From: Vibrio methylphosphonaticus
Lineage (GTDB): Bacteria; Pseudomonadota; Gammaproteobacteria; Enterobacterales; Vibrionaceae
Direction: 5' to 3'
NCBI RefSeq assembly: GCF_023634655.1
Contig: NZ_JAMKMS010000008.1
Span: forward strand, 62,001-126,000
DNA length: 64,000 nucleotides
Made by a program: the position numbers and the translations under genes. Every line of letters starts with the position of its first letter. Position 1 is the first letter of the stretch. This document shows positions 18,287-26,445 of this stretch, one piece after another. The notes under the pieces were generated by a model. That model was not told where the DNA came from, made no database searches, and was given only the letters and a program-made list of their open reading frames with translations.

Positions 18287-18868
18287 ATGAACATAAAAAC
18301 CAACGATACACGCCAGCATATTTTGGATGTCGGTTACCAATTAGTGGTAACGAAAGGCTTTACCAGTGTTGGCTTGTCTGAACTACTCAAAACCGCTGAT
18401 GTGCCGAAAGGTTCGTTTTATCACTACTTCAAATCGAAGGAACAATTTGGCGAAGCGTTAATTGAAGACTATTTCCAACAGTATTTAGAACGCATCAATA
18501 GCATTCTAGAATTGGGGGAAGGCAGTGGGCTTGATCGCGTGTTAGCTTACTTTGGCCGTTGGCTAAGCGTTGAAGGTGGTAGCTGCAATGCCCACAAGTG
18601 CTTAGTGGTCAAACTCAGCGCAGAGGTGTCCGATCTCTCGACACCCATGCGAGAGGCCTTATTGTTTGGCGCTAATCGTGTCGTGGCAGCGATCGCCAAG
18701 TGCTTGCAAGAAGGCACTGAAGATGGCTCGATTAACGTGGTTGATAGCAAAAATACCGCGCAGGTTATCTATCAACTTTGGCTTGGCGCAAGCTTAATGA
18801 GCAAACTTACTCAAGATCAACTAGGGTTAGAGCAAGCGTTTATTACGACCAAACAGCTTTTGGTTTAA
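18287..18868 (+). CDS. TetR-family regulator (NemR/AcuR-like)
   Basis: 193 residues. The DNA-binding domain is clear (TRQHILDVGYQLVVTKGFTSVGLSELLKTADVPKGSFYHYFKSKEQFGEALI). The C-terminal domain contains GGSCNAHKCLVVKLSAEVSDLS, the Cys-containing stretch of the NemR-like branch, which senses electrophiles through cysteine. It precedes a CurA-like reductase and a glutathione transferase in the same direction, both detoxifying enzymes. The identical boxes before its own gene and before the reductase gene point to autoregulation and local repression. The inducer is inferred to be an electrophile. Confidence 0.85.
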   Translation: MNIKTNDTRQHILDVGYQLVVTKGFTSVGLSELLKTADVPKGSFYHYFKSKEQFGEALIEDYFQQYLERINSILELGEGSGLDRVLAYFGRWLSVEGGSCNAHKCLVVKLSAEVSDLSTPMREALLFGANRVVAAIAKCLQEGTEDGSINVVDSKNTAQVIYQLWLGASLMSKLTQDQLGLEQAFITTKQLLV

Positions 18869-18952
18869 CCCCTATACATTACCCGCCTAACGGGCTGTGT
18901 TCTCCAGATGATGGAGGGGCAGTAATAAGGCGGGATTTTTAGATATGCACAC

Positions 18953-18967
18953 TAGACGACTGGTCTA
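18953..18967. promoter_or_regulatory. Operator copy 2 for the TetR regulator
   Basis: TAGACGACTGGTCTA, identical to the box at 18252-18266, 47 bases before the CurA-like reductase start. Confidence 0.75.
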
Positions 18968-19013
18968 ATTCTATGAGCCAGATCGACTTAACCTGACATA
19001 AAGGAATAACATA

Positions 19014-20045
19014 ATGACTCAAGTGACTAACCGCCGTGTTGTATTGGCTTCTCGTCCTGTTGGCGCACCGACGCAAAACGATTTTAGAATTGAGAATGCG
19101 GATACCCCAAGCATCGGTGACAATGAAATGCTACTTCGCAGTATCTATTTGTCACTTGACCCGTACATGCGTGGGCGCATGAGCGCAGCAAAATCATACG
19201 CAGATCCGGTAGAGATTGATGATGTAATGGTTGGGGCGACAGTGTGTCAGGTTGAGCAATCCAATAACCCTGATTTTCGAGTGGGTGAGTGGGTACTCGC
19301 TTATACAGGTTGGCAAGATTACGGTGTATCAAATGGTGAAGGTCTCATTAAGTTAGGTCAAAATCCGACGCACCCTTCGTTTGCATTAGGCATCATGGGT
19401 ATGCCTGGTTTTACCGCTTATATGGGACTGCTTGATATTGGCGCACCGAAGGCGGGTGAAACCTTAGTTGTGGCGGCGGCGACCGGTCCGGTAGGCGCAA
19501 CGGTTGGACAAATCGGTAAGCTGAAAGGGTGTCGCGTTGTTGGTGTGGCGGGGGGCGAAGAAAAATGCCGTTACGCAAAAGAAGTCCTTGGCTTTGATGA
19601 GTGTCTCGACCATAAAGCGGAAGACTTTGCTGAGCAACTGGCGGCGGCGTGTGACAAAGGCATTGATGTGTATTTTGAAAACGTAGGCGGTAAAGTGTTT
19701 GATGCGGTATTGCCGCTATTGAATACCGCAGCACGTGTCCCGCTGTGTGGGTTAGTGTCTCAATACAACGCGACCTCACTGCCAGAAGGGCCGGATCGCA
19801 TGTCAGCGTTGATGGGGGCACTGCTTGTTAAGCGAATTAAGATGCAGGGCTTTATTATCTTTGACGACTACGCTCATCGTTACAATGAGTTTGCTCAAGA
19901 TATGACGGCGTGGCTAGCAGAAGGGAAAATGCAATATCGTGAACACCTTGTCGATGGACTAGAGCAAGCGCCTGAAGCCTTTATGGGACTACTTGAAGGC
20001 AAAAATTTTGGGAAGTTAGTGATTCAAGTTAATCAACCGAAATAA
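19014..20045 (+). CDS. CurA/YncB-type NADPH-dependent oxidoreductase (MDR family)
   Basis: 343 residues of the medium-chain reductase family without the zinc motifs, like CurA (curcumin reductase) and leukotriene B4 dehydrogenase-type alkenal reductases. Seen are SLDPYMRGRMS near residue 45, the nucleotide-binding AAATGPVGATVGQIGKLKGCRVVGVAGG, and YFENVGGKVFDAVLPLLN. It should reduce alpha,beta-unsaturated carbonyls with NADPH in the cytoplasm. AAAGGAA precedes the ATG. It is followed after 89 bp by a glutathione transferase and has the TetR box before it, so an electrophile-detoxification operon is likely. Confidence 0.9.
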   Translation: MTQVTNRRVVLASRPVGAPTQNDFRIENADTPSIGDNEMLLRSIYLSLDPYMRGRMSAAKSYADPVEIDDVMVGATVCQVEQSNNPDFRVGEWVLAYTGWQDYGVSNGEGLIKLGQNPTHPSFALGIMGMPGFTAYMGLLDIGAPKAGETLVVAAATGPVGATVGQIGKLKGCRVVGVAGGEEKCRYAKEVLGFDECLDHKAEDFAEQLAAACDKGIDVYFENVGGKVFDAVLPLLNTAARVPLCGLVSQYNATSLPEGPDRMSALMGALLVKRIKMQGFIIFDDYAHRYNEFAQDMTAWLAEGKMQYREHLVDGLEQAPEAFMGLLEGKNFGKLVIQVNQPK

Positions 20046-20134
20046 CACAGATATCAAACGCCTCGTATTCGGAATCACCAGTATGAGGCATGATATTACC
20101 GTGAAAAACGCCGAAACAGACACAGGGATATTTT

Positions 20135-20752
20135 ATGATTACGCTCCATCATTTAAATAAGTCACGTTCTAAACGCATTATCTGGTTACTCGAAGAGTTG
20201 GGTGTGGAGTACCAAGTTAAGCCATACCAAAGAGACAGTGTGACATTTTTGGCACCGCCTGAGCTTAAAAGTATTCACCCACTGGGTAAGTCTCCGGTGC
20301 TACAAGACGATGGGTTGATTGTCACCGAATCGGGTGCAATTACTGAATATTTAATTGATACATATGGTCAGGGTGCCTTAGCGCCAAAGCGCGGCACGCG
20401 TGAATATACTGAGTATTCGCAATGGCTACATTTTGCCGAAAGCTCCGCCATGCTGCCGTTACTGTTAAAGCTGTTTGTTACTAAAGACGGCTGCAAAACC
20501 AACTTCTTAGCTGACTATGCCGACGCAGAAACGTTGAAGGTGCTGAGCTACTTCGATCAAAGCTTATCAGGAAAAACCTACTTGGTTGGCGATCGCTTAA
20601 CAGGCGCTGACATCATGATGTCGTTTATCGTTGAAAACTTGGTGAACAATGGCTCGATAGTGCATTTTACAAATCTAGAGCGCTATGCCAAGCAACTTGC
20701 GACTCATGAAGCGTTTAATAAAGCGGATCAGGTGGAAGCTCGTCATTCGTAA
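20135..20752 (+). CDS. Glutathione S-transferase family protein
   Basis: 205 residues with the two-domain GST plan: a thioredoxin-like N-terminal domain (MITLHHLNKSRSKRIIWLLEELGV, then HPLGKSPVLQDDGLIVTESGAITEYLI, whose cis-Pro and ES dipeptide bind glutathione) and a helical C-terminal domain with YLVGDRLTGADIMMSF. It conjugates glutathione to, or peroxidatically reduces, a substrate that is not known. It follows the CurA-like reductase after 89 bp in the same direction, probably under the same TetR control. Confidence 0.88.
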   Translation: MITLHHLNKSRSKRIIWLLEELGVEYQVKPYQRDSVTFLAPPELKSIHPLGKSPVLQDDGLIVTESGAITEYLIDTYGQGALAPKRGTREYTEYSQWLHFAESSAMLPLLLKLFVTKDGCKTNFLADYADAETLKVLSYFDQSLSGKTYLVGDRLTGADIMMSFIVENLVNNGSIVHFTNLERYAKQLATHEAFNKADQVEARHS

Positions 20753-21089
20753 TGGGGTTATTTACCACGGTTTTCCCCTATACCAATTGATGCAGGTATG
20801 GGGGGATTTGCTCATTTTCCTATAGGTATTAAAGAAGCTAACCACGGCTTGTTTTGCTTCTTTTCCATCAGGGCTATGTCCTGAATTGCCAAAGTACGCC
20901 GCCTCTCCTTTTATTGATAGCCCCGCCGTGTATTCCATCTGTTGGGTGGGTTAACCCTCTCATCTCTGCAATGTCTTACAACATTCGCTTCCCCCTTTCC
21001 TGCAAAATTAATGGTAATATTTTTGGCTAAGTGTTGCTTTAGTTTACCAGGCAGCCACAAACACACGACGTGATAAAAAGGAAAGTGAC
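20753..21089. other. Intergenic region after the GST gene
   Basis: 337 bp. A C-rich/G-rich imperfect hairpin near 20774-20806 (CCCCTATACC ... GGTATGGGG) may end the GST transcript. The rest should hold the promoter of the next gene. Nothing else is recognised. Confidence 0.45.
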
Positions 21090-22382
21090 GTGCAATCGAG
21101 CTTTATTGATGGAACCACGCTGTATCGCCAGCATACTTTTACCCTGCCGTTAAGTTATCAAGATGAGGGCGGTGAGCAGATCCAAGTCTTTGCTCGTGAA
21201 CTTGTTGATTTGGGTAAAGACTGTCAAGATCTTCCTTGGCTGGTGTATTTTCAAGGTGGACCGGGTTTTCCTTCGCCTCGCGCAGGTGGCGAGTCGGGGT
21301 GGTTGAAACGTGCGCTACAAGAATACCGAGTGTTATTGCTAGACCAACGTGGTACAGGCAATAGTTCTGTGATTAATCAAGAATCCTTAGCGCACCTTAG
21401 CGCAGAGCAACAAGCTCATTACTTGTCACATTTTCGTGCCGACAATATTGTTCGAGACGCAGAAGCAATTCGTGAGCAGTTTGGCGTTAAACAGTGGGCA
21501 ACGTTAGGGCAAAGTTTTGGCGGGTTTTGTACGCTAACGTATTTGTCCCTGTTTCCACAAAGTTTACTGCGTTGCTATGTGACCGGTGGGATCCCGTCCA
21601 TTTCACGCCATGCCGATGACGTGTATCACGCAACCTATCAACGAGTAACCGACAAGAATAAGGCGTTTTTTGCTCAATTCCCTAAGGCTCAATCGATGTG
21701 TTGCGATATTGCGCAGTACTTGCTTGAAAATGACGTGATATTACCAAATGGTCAGCAATTTACCGTTGAGCAGTTTCAATTGATTGGTATTAATCTGGGG
21801 CGTGGTGGCGCCAATATGCCACTGTATTTGATGTTGGAGAGTGCCTTTATACAAGTGGCAGGGCAGAAGCAGTTGAGCTACAGCTTTTTGAATCAGATGC
21901 AGCAAGAGCAAGCTTATCTTACCAACCCTATCTATGCGATTTTGCATGAGTCGATCTACTGCCAAGGGACGGCATCTAATTGGTCTGCCCATCGAGTCCG
22001 CGATAAGTACTCGGTATTTAATTATCAGTCGGGACAAACATTTTGGTTTACTGGTGAAATGGTTTACCCATGGATGTTTGATCAATTAGAAACCTTAAAG
22101 CCATTGCGTGACGCCGCCCACTTATTGGCAAAGAAAGAAGATTGGTGTGAATTATATAACGCTGAAATACTGAGCCAGAATACCGTCCCCGTCGCTTGTG
22201 CGGTCTATGCGGATGACATGTATGTAGAGCTAAATTACAGCCGAGAAACGTTGGCTGAGCTTCCATTATCAAAAGCTTGGATTACTAATGAATATGAGCA
22301 CAACGGGATTGGGGTAGACGGTGAACGTATTTTGGACCGTTTGATGACGATGGCAAAGGCGCTGGATAACTTGCCAAAGTAA
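21090..22382 (+). CDS. Alpha/beta hydrolase, proline iminopeptidase-like (S33)
   Basis: 430 residues from a GTG start at 21090 with AAAAGGAAAG before it. The alpha/beta-hydrolase core shows FQGGPGFPSPR (oxyanion-hole HGGPG-like motif), LLLDQRGTGNSS and the nucleophile elbow GQSFGGF, with a late ADDM and EHNGIG that fit the Asp and His of the triad. The length and the large cap match bacterial prolyl aminopeptidases of the S33 family that release N-terminal Pro from peptides. Specificity is inferred. It is a single-gene unit ending at a strong terminator. Confidence 0.85.
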   Translation: MQSSFIDGTTLYRQHTFTLPLSYQDEGGEQIQVFARELVDLGKDCQDLPWLVYFQGGPGFPSPRAGGESGWLKRALQEYRVLLLDQRGTGNSSVINQESLAHLSAEQQAHYLSHFRADNIVRDAEAIREQFGVKQWATLGQSFGGFCTLTYLSLFPQSLLRCYVTGGIPSISRHADDVYHATYQRVTDKNKAFFAQFPKAQSMCCDIAQYLLENDVILPNGQQFTVEQFQLIGINLGRGGANMPLYLMLESAFIQVAGQKQLSYSFLNQMQQEQAYLTNPIYAILHESIYCQGTASNWSAHRVRDKYSVFNYQSGQTFWFTGEMVYPWMFDQLETLKPLRDAAHLLAKKEDWCELYNAEILSQNTVPVACAVYADDMYVELNYSRETLAELPLSKAWITNEYEHNGIGVDGERILDRLMTMAKALDNLPK

Positions 22383-22424
22383 TCGTCTGTTAATCTACTC
22401 TCTGAGAGTAAAGCAACGACTAAT

Positions 22425-22452
22425 AAAAAACGCCGCGTTAGCGGCGTTTTTT
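22425..22452. terminator. Strong terminator
   Basis: AAAAAACGCCGC-GTTA-GCGGCGTTTTTT, a perfect GC stem with A and T runs, 43 bases after the hydrolase stop. Confidence 0.93.
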
Positions 22453-22535
22453 ATTGCAGTGTATGGGTTTAATGGCATACCTCGCACTATGCTCTCGTGT
22501 TTCATTCCCTTTTGTTATCGAATATCTCAACAATA

Positions 22536-22575
22536 CCGTTCAACCGTTCAACCGTTCAACCGTTCAACCGTTCAA
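22536..22575. repeat. Five perfect tandem copies of CCGTTCAA
   Basis: An 8-bp unit repeated five times without error, about 120 bp before the permease start. Such short repeats change copy number by slippage and could change promoter spacing. Confidence 0.9.
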
Positions 22576-22696
22576 CCTCTACATCGCTTACGCTTAACCG
22601 TAGTGGTGATATTTCGACATTTTGCGAAATATCTGTTGACATGCTACCTCTCAGGTCTATAATTCCAGAAAAATCGAAATGAAGGGTTAAAAAATT

Positions 22697-23749
22697 ATGA
22701 GTCCTACATTTATAGACATGGGAAAAGAAGCATTAGGCATGTTTGCTTTTCTTGCGACAGAATTAGTTATCTTGTTTCTCGTTATCAGCTACGTCGTTGG
22801 TATTATTCAAGATTTCATGACGCCTGAGAAAGTTCAGTCGATATTAAGCTCCAAGAAGGGCAAAGGTTACATCATCGCGGCGTTCCTAGGTTCTATTACG
22901 CCATTTTGTTCGTGTTCAACGATTCCTTTTCTAAAAGGACTGTTAAGAGCGCGAGCAGGTTTTGGTCCAATGATGGTGTTCTTGTTTGCGAGTCCGCTTC
23001 TGAACCCGATTATTATTGGCTTGTTTGTTGTGACATTTGGTTGGAAAGTCGCGCTGTTTTACTTTGCGATTGCTATGAGTGTCTCTGTCACGGCGGGGTA
23101 CATTTTAGAGAAGCTTGGTTTTGAGAAGTATGTTAAACCTGAAGCGTACGAGTCTTCTGTTAAAGCTGCATCATGTTGTTCTTCTGAGCCGAAGAAGGAA
23201 GAGAGCACGTCATGTTGTACATCAGAGCCTGTTGAAGCACCATCATCTTGCTGTGGTACTGAAGCTCAAACAAGCGCGATCGAAGAGTCTTCTTGTTGCG
23301 GTACAGAGAAAGCCAAAGACACAACAGTTAAAGCGCCAAGTCGCTGGGCGCGTATTTGGGCCACGACATGGGCTGATTTTGTTCAAGTTCTCCCATACTT
23401 ATTAATTGGTGTGGCTATCGGTTCGTTTATTTATGGGTTTATTCCAACTGACCTTATCGCCGAATACGCAGGTGACAATGTATGGTATGCCATCCCGATC
23501 GCTGCGGTAATTGGTATTCCATTGTATATTCGAGCGGAAGCGGTTATCCCGTTAAGTATGGCGCTGGTTCAGAAAGGTATGGCACTTGGTTCTGTAATGG
23601 CGCTAATTATTGGTAGCGCGGGGGCAAGTCTTACTGAAGTTATCTTGCTTAAAGCTATTTTCCGTAACCAAATGATAGCTGCATTCTTAGTCGTTATCCT
23701 ATCGATGGCGATTGGTGCAGGGTTCTTATACAGCTTCATCTTTGGTTAA
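22697..23749 (+). CDS. DUF318-type permease with four Cys-Cys motifs (SO_0444/ArsP-like)
   Basis: 350 residues with about eight membrane helices in two halves, the plan of DUF318 (YraQ/ArsP) permeases. The first half carries the family motif FLGSITPFCSCSTIPFLKGLL with its conserved cysteines. The loop between halves (about residues 150-215) has four SCC repeats: ASCCSSEP, TSCCTSEP, SSCCGTEA and SSCCGTEK, which look made to catch a soft metal or metalloid. Relatives export organoarsenicals (ArsP) or are predicted Cu/Zn exporters (SO_0444). The substrate is not settled here and no ArsR-like regulator is adjacent. A weak AAGGG precedes the ATG. A hairpin separates it from the glutathione synthetase gene. 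Confidence 0.82.
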   Translation: MSPTFIDMGKEALGMFAFLATELVILFLVISYVVGIIQDFMTPEKVQSILSSKKGKGYIIAAFLGSITPFCSCSTIPFLKGLLRARAGFGPMMVFLFASPLLNPIIIGLFVVTFGWKVALFYFAIAMSVSVTAGYILEKLGFEKYVKPEAYESSVKAASCCSSEPKKEESTSCCTSEPVEAPSSCCGTEAQTSAIEESSCCGTEKAKDTTVKAPSRWARIWATTWADFVQVLPYLLIGVAIGSFIYGFIPTDLIAEYAGDNVWYAIPIAAVIGIPLYIRAEAVIPLSMALVQKGMALGSVMALIIGSAGASLTEVILLKAIFRNQMIAAFLVVILSMAIGAGFLYSFIFG

Positions 23750-23760
23750 GGTGACACGAC

Positions 23761-23790
23761 CACCGCTCAGAAGATTTCTTCTGAGCGGTG
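23761..23790 (+). terminator. Long perfect hairpin after the permease
   Basis: CACCGCTCAGAAGA (23761-23774) and TCTTCTGAGCGGTG (23777-23790) form a 14-bp perfect stem with a two-base spacer, 11 bases after the stop. The T-run is poor. Confidence 0.65.
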
Positions 23791-23928
23791 TATTCATTAC
23801 TAAAAGAAACACGACATAATTGCCTTCATACTGCATCTTCGTAGGTGGGGCACTTACCCAATGATTATGCTTTGTTTAAGGCAGGTCGTTGCAGTAGCTG
23901 TGAATTTCAATTACTTGAGAGGTGCCTA

Positions 23929-25365
23929 ATGAGCATAACCATCCCTAAATTTGTGGTGAGAGAAACGGTTGAAAGAGCAATGTTTGAGCAACTAATGTTT
24001 AAGCAGTCGAAAAATACAGCTCGTCATGTGCCCTTTACCATGACTCCGGTTCCGATCAAGCGCGAACTCTTTACTCACTTAACATCGACAGTGGGATTGT
24101 TTGGTAAGTTATTGAGTTCAATATCAGAAGATTATGATTTCATCAAACAATCCATTGAACCTGTTGCCCAAAGTGACCCGTTTTTTCGAGCGTTGTTGAA
24201 TATGTATGAAGACATTCATGCACCGAGTGCGGAGGTGTTACGCACACCGCTTTTAATACTTCGGACCGACTTTATGGATGATGAGGTCAATGGTCCTCAA
24301 ATTATTGAATTTAATGGTATTGCGGCAGGAATGGGGCCATTTGGTCAAAAAGTGCATCAATTGCATGATTTTGTTCGTGAACAGTATTCGCAACTTGATG
24401 ATATACGTAACGCCTTTTCTCATGGACAGTTGCTTGAAAATAATGCCATTAAGAACTTAGCTTCAGGCATTTCACAGGTTGCTCATGAATTATGCTTTGA
24501 AAGTGGTGAATCTCGTACACCTGTGTTTCTAACTGTTATCCAAGAAGATGAAGACAATATATTTGATCAGTTCTTGCTTGAGTCAGAATTAAGACGAATG
24601 GGCGTAAAAACGGTGAGGAGAACGTTTAGAGAGCTTCATGACCAACTGTCAACTGGCGAAGACCATCGGTTGCATTTACAGGGTATTGGTCACATTGATG
24701 TCGTATATTTTAGAGCGGGTTATCAGTGCTCAGACTACGTTGCTCATGATCTTGATGAGCAATCTTGCTGTGAATCATTGATGAAAACACGAGTTTTTAT
24801 CGAAAAACATAAAGTCGCGGTAAGCGCCACTGTTAGTCAGCACTTGGCTGCGAGTAAGCGTGTGCAAATGCTATTGACTCAAATGGGGGAATCAGAATTG
24901 GCTCGATTTAGTCTATCGCCCGAAGAGTCCAAACAGCTTTTGTCGGTTGTGGGTGAAATGCGCCCTGTAGATAAAGACTCTGTGAATGTAATAGCATCAG
25001 GATCAACGGAAAAATGGGTGCTGAAAAACCAAGGGGAAGGTGGTGGTCACTGTTTATTTGGCGGTGATATAGAGGCTAAATTGAAGCAACTCACGGAAGA
25101 GGATTACTCAGCTTGGGCACTGATGGAGCGTTTATACCCTAAAAGCCGTGCAAATCCGGTGGCTACTATAAAAGATGGTGAATGCGTGACGGTCCCACAT
25201 ATGATTAGTGAAATTGGTATGTTTACTATTCATAGACGAGGTGAGCCGTTGTCATCAAATAATGGGTACGCAGGGTATTTGGTTAGAAGTAAACCTAGTG
25301 ATGCGCTTGAGGGAGGCGTGCACAGTGGATTAGGCGTTCTCGATTCTCTAATTGCTATCGATTGA
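23929..25365 (+). CDS. Eukaryotic-type glutathione synthetase
   Basis: 478 residues from the ATG at 23929 (AGAGGTG just before); an in-frame upstream extension has no ribosome site. The size equals eukaryotic glutathione synthetase (~474 aa) and not bacterial GshB (~316 aa). The eukaryotic signatures occur in order: IIEFNGIAAGMG (~125-136; Mg-binding Glu and Asn), DVVYFRAGY, LAASKRVQMLL with the ATP Lys, WVLKNQGEGGGHCLFG (~363-378; glycine-rich loop), ISEIGMF and YLVRSKPSDALEGGVHSGLGVLD, with the Arg and Lys that bind substrate. It should join gamma-Glu-Cys and Gly with ATP. It follows a Cys-rich permease. Whether it makes glutathione or a related thiol is inferred. Confidence 0.82.
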   Translation: MSITIPKFVVRETVERAMFEQLMFKQSKNTARHVPFTMTPVPIKRELFTHLTSTVGLFGKLLSSISEDYDFIKQSIEPVAQSDPFFRALLNMYEDIHAPSAEVLRTPLLILRTDFMDDEVNGPQIIEFNGIAAGMGPFGQKVHQLHDFVREQYSQLDDIRNAFSHGQLLENNAIKNLASGISQVAHELCFESGESRTPVFLTVIQEDEDNIFDQFLLESELRRMGVKTVRRTFRELHDQLSTGEDHRLHLQGIGHIDVVYFRAGYQCSDYVAHDLDEQSCCESLMKTRVFIEKHKVAVSATVSQHLAASKRVQMLLTQMGESELARFSLSPEESKQLLSVVGEMRPVDKDSVNVIASGSTEKWVLKNQGEGGGHCLFGGDIEAKLKQLTEEDYSAWALMERLYPKSRANPVATIKDGECVTVPHMISEIGMFTIHRRGEPLSSNNGYAGYLVRSKPSDALEGGVHSGLGVLDSLIAID

Positions 25366-25498
25366 CCCAAAGTGAATTCATAAATCATCAGTGCAAACGA
25401 TCATGTATCTTCTTTATTGGATGACGGCCGAGGTTTTAATTGCGAACAGAATAAAACGGGGGGCACTCCAGCCCCTCTGTTTCATTGGTGATAGGTTA

Positions 25499-25810
25499 TT
25501 ACTGTGTCATTGTTTCTTTTACCGTACTTTTTAGGTTTTGCATGAAGTTTTTGAAGTGCGGCATAAAATCAGCGAACAACGGGTGTTTGCGGTTAAGCAT
25601 CATCACTGGACCAAGTAAGCGTAATGCAACACCAACCTTGGTCGCCGTATTTGGCTCTAAGCCACTGCCTTGTTTTAGTTTATCGATCACCATGAACAAA
25701 TCTTCGCGATCTTGGTACTCAAACTGAAGGGTTTGTGGTGCCTTCGGATCGCTACCTATTTCTTCAATAGTGATACGGTATTGTTTGTCTTTTCTAATGG
25801 TAGAAGTCAT
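25499..25810 (-). CDS. DUF3861-family protein
   Basis: 103 residues matching my memory of the DUF3861 family: YRITIEEIG at the start, LQFEYQDREDLFMVIDKLKQGSG in the middle and HPLFADFMPHFKNFMQNLK near the end. It is a small soluble alpha/beta protein of unknown function. It follows the DUF2798 gene in the same direction after 44 bp and probably shares its MarR-controlled transcript. GAGGATAACCGAG precedes the ATG. Confidence 0.78.
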   Translation of the reverse strand: MTSTIRKDKQYRITIEEIGSDPKAPQTLQFEYQDREDLFMVIDKLKQGSGLEPNTATKVGVALRLLGPVMMLNRKHPLFADFMPHFKNFMQNLKSTVKETMTQ

Positions 25811-25854
25811 CTCGGTTATCCTCTCGTTATATCGTTTAATTATGTGTTTCGGCG

Positions 25855-26346
25855 TTAATTTTTTAAGAATTTGTCTATCTTAGGTTTAATCGTCATTGAA
25901 ATAGTGAGCATTAACACTAGCGCCACGGGCAGTGCGCCAAGCAGTCCGTCTAACCATGCAGAGAAGAACTCGGTACGGTTGTCTAAACCAATGTTGTTCA
26001 GCGCAGTAGTAAACGCCATGCCTGATTCCATAACACAGGCCATGATGATCCCCACGAGTGCGTCGCGAGCTTTTATCGTCATATTTGGCAGCAGTTTTTC
26101 CGCACCTTTTGTCATTAACACCATCATGGTTAAGCCCAGCGGTATTATGGTGACCGCGGCGGTAAGAAATGAGCTCACCCAGTCAGCAAAGAACGTTTCG
26201 GTATAGCCTAAATTGAGATAAGTCATCACACCCGTCAGCGTTCCGCCCATTAGGGTTATCATGCTAAGTACAACGAGTATCTTTTGAACCATGGGTGTTT
26301 TTTTCTCTTCAATGCCTGACTGAAGCATCACGGTCTGTGTATTCAT
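25855..26346 (-). CDS. DUF2798-type small membrane protein
   Basis: 163 residues from the ATG at 26346, preceded by GGAGAAC; an ATG ten codons upstream lacks a ribosome site and would overlap the operator region. There are four hydrophobic helices arranged as a repeated pair (MITLMGGTLTGVMTYLNLGYTETFFADWVSSFLTAAVTIIP and IIMACVMESGMAFTTALNNIG...FFSAWLDGLLGALPVAL), which is the DUF2798 plan. Function is unknown. It is divergent from a MarR gene, with two MarR-type boxes in between. Confidence 0.8.
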   Translation of the reverse strand: MNTQTVMLQSGIEEKKTPMVQKILVVLSMITLMGGTLTGVMTYLNLGYTETFFADWVSSFLTAAVTIIPLGLTMMVLMTKGAEKLLPNMTIKARDALVGIIMACVMESGMAFTTALNNIGLDNRTEFFSAWLDGLLGALPVALVLMLTISMTIKPKIDKFLKN

Positions 26347-26380
26347 TTTGTTCTCCAATCTTGAAATTACATTCAATTAA

Positions 26381-26395
26381 GTTGATAATGTCAAC
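26381..26395. promoter_or_regulatory. MarR-type operator, copy 1
   Basis: GTTGATAATGTCAAC, an inverted repeat GTTGA-N5-TCAAC, followed by TATAG. It is 35 bases before the DUF2798 start. Confidence 0.75.
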
Positions 26396-26407
26396 TATAG
26401 TCTTTTG

Positions 26408-26422
26408 GTTGATAGTGTCAAC
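26408..26422. promoter_or_regulatory. MarR-type operator, copy 2
   Basis: GTTGATAGTGTCAAC, differing from copy 1 at one position and placed 27 bp from it, 24 bases before the MarR start. Confidence 0.75.
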
Positions 26423-26445
26423 TATATTATTTAAGGAATGATCGT

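Larger units (their letters stand above)
22383..22696. other. Intergenic region with terminator and octamer repeats
   Basis: 314 bp: a terminator at 22425-22452, five tandem octamers at 22536-22575 and the promoter region of the permease. Two overlapping short frames here depend on the repeat and have no ribosome site. Confidence 0.6.

Noticed and set aside
22536..22575. CRISPR array
   Set aside because: The copies are head to tail without spacers and only 8 bp long.
22459..22682. Two overlapping ~60-codon frames over the octamer repeat
   Set aside because: They exist because the repeat lacks stop codons; there is no SD and the peptides are repeat products.
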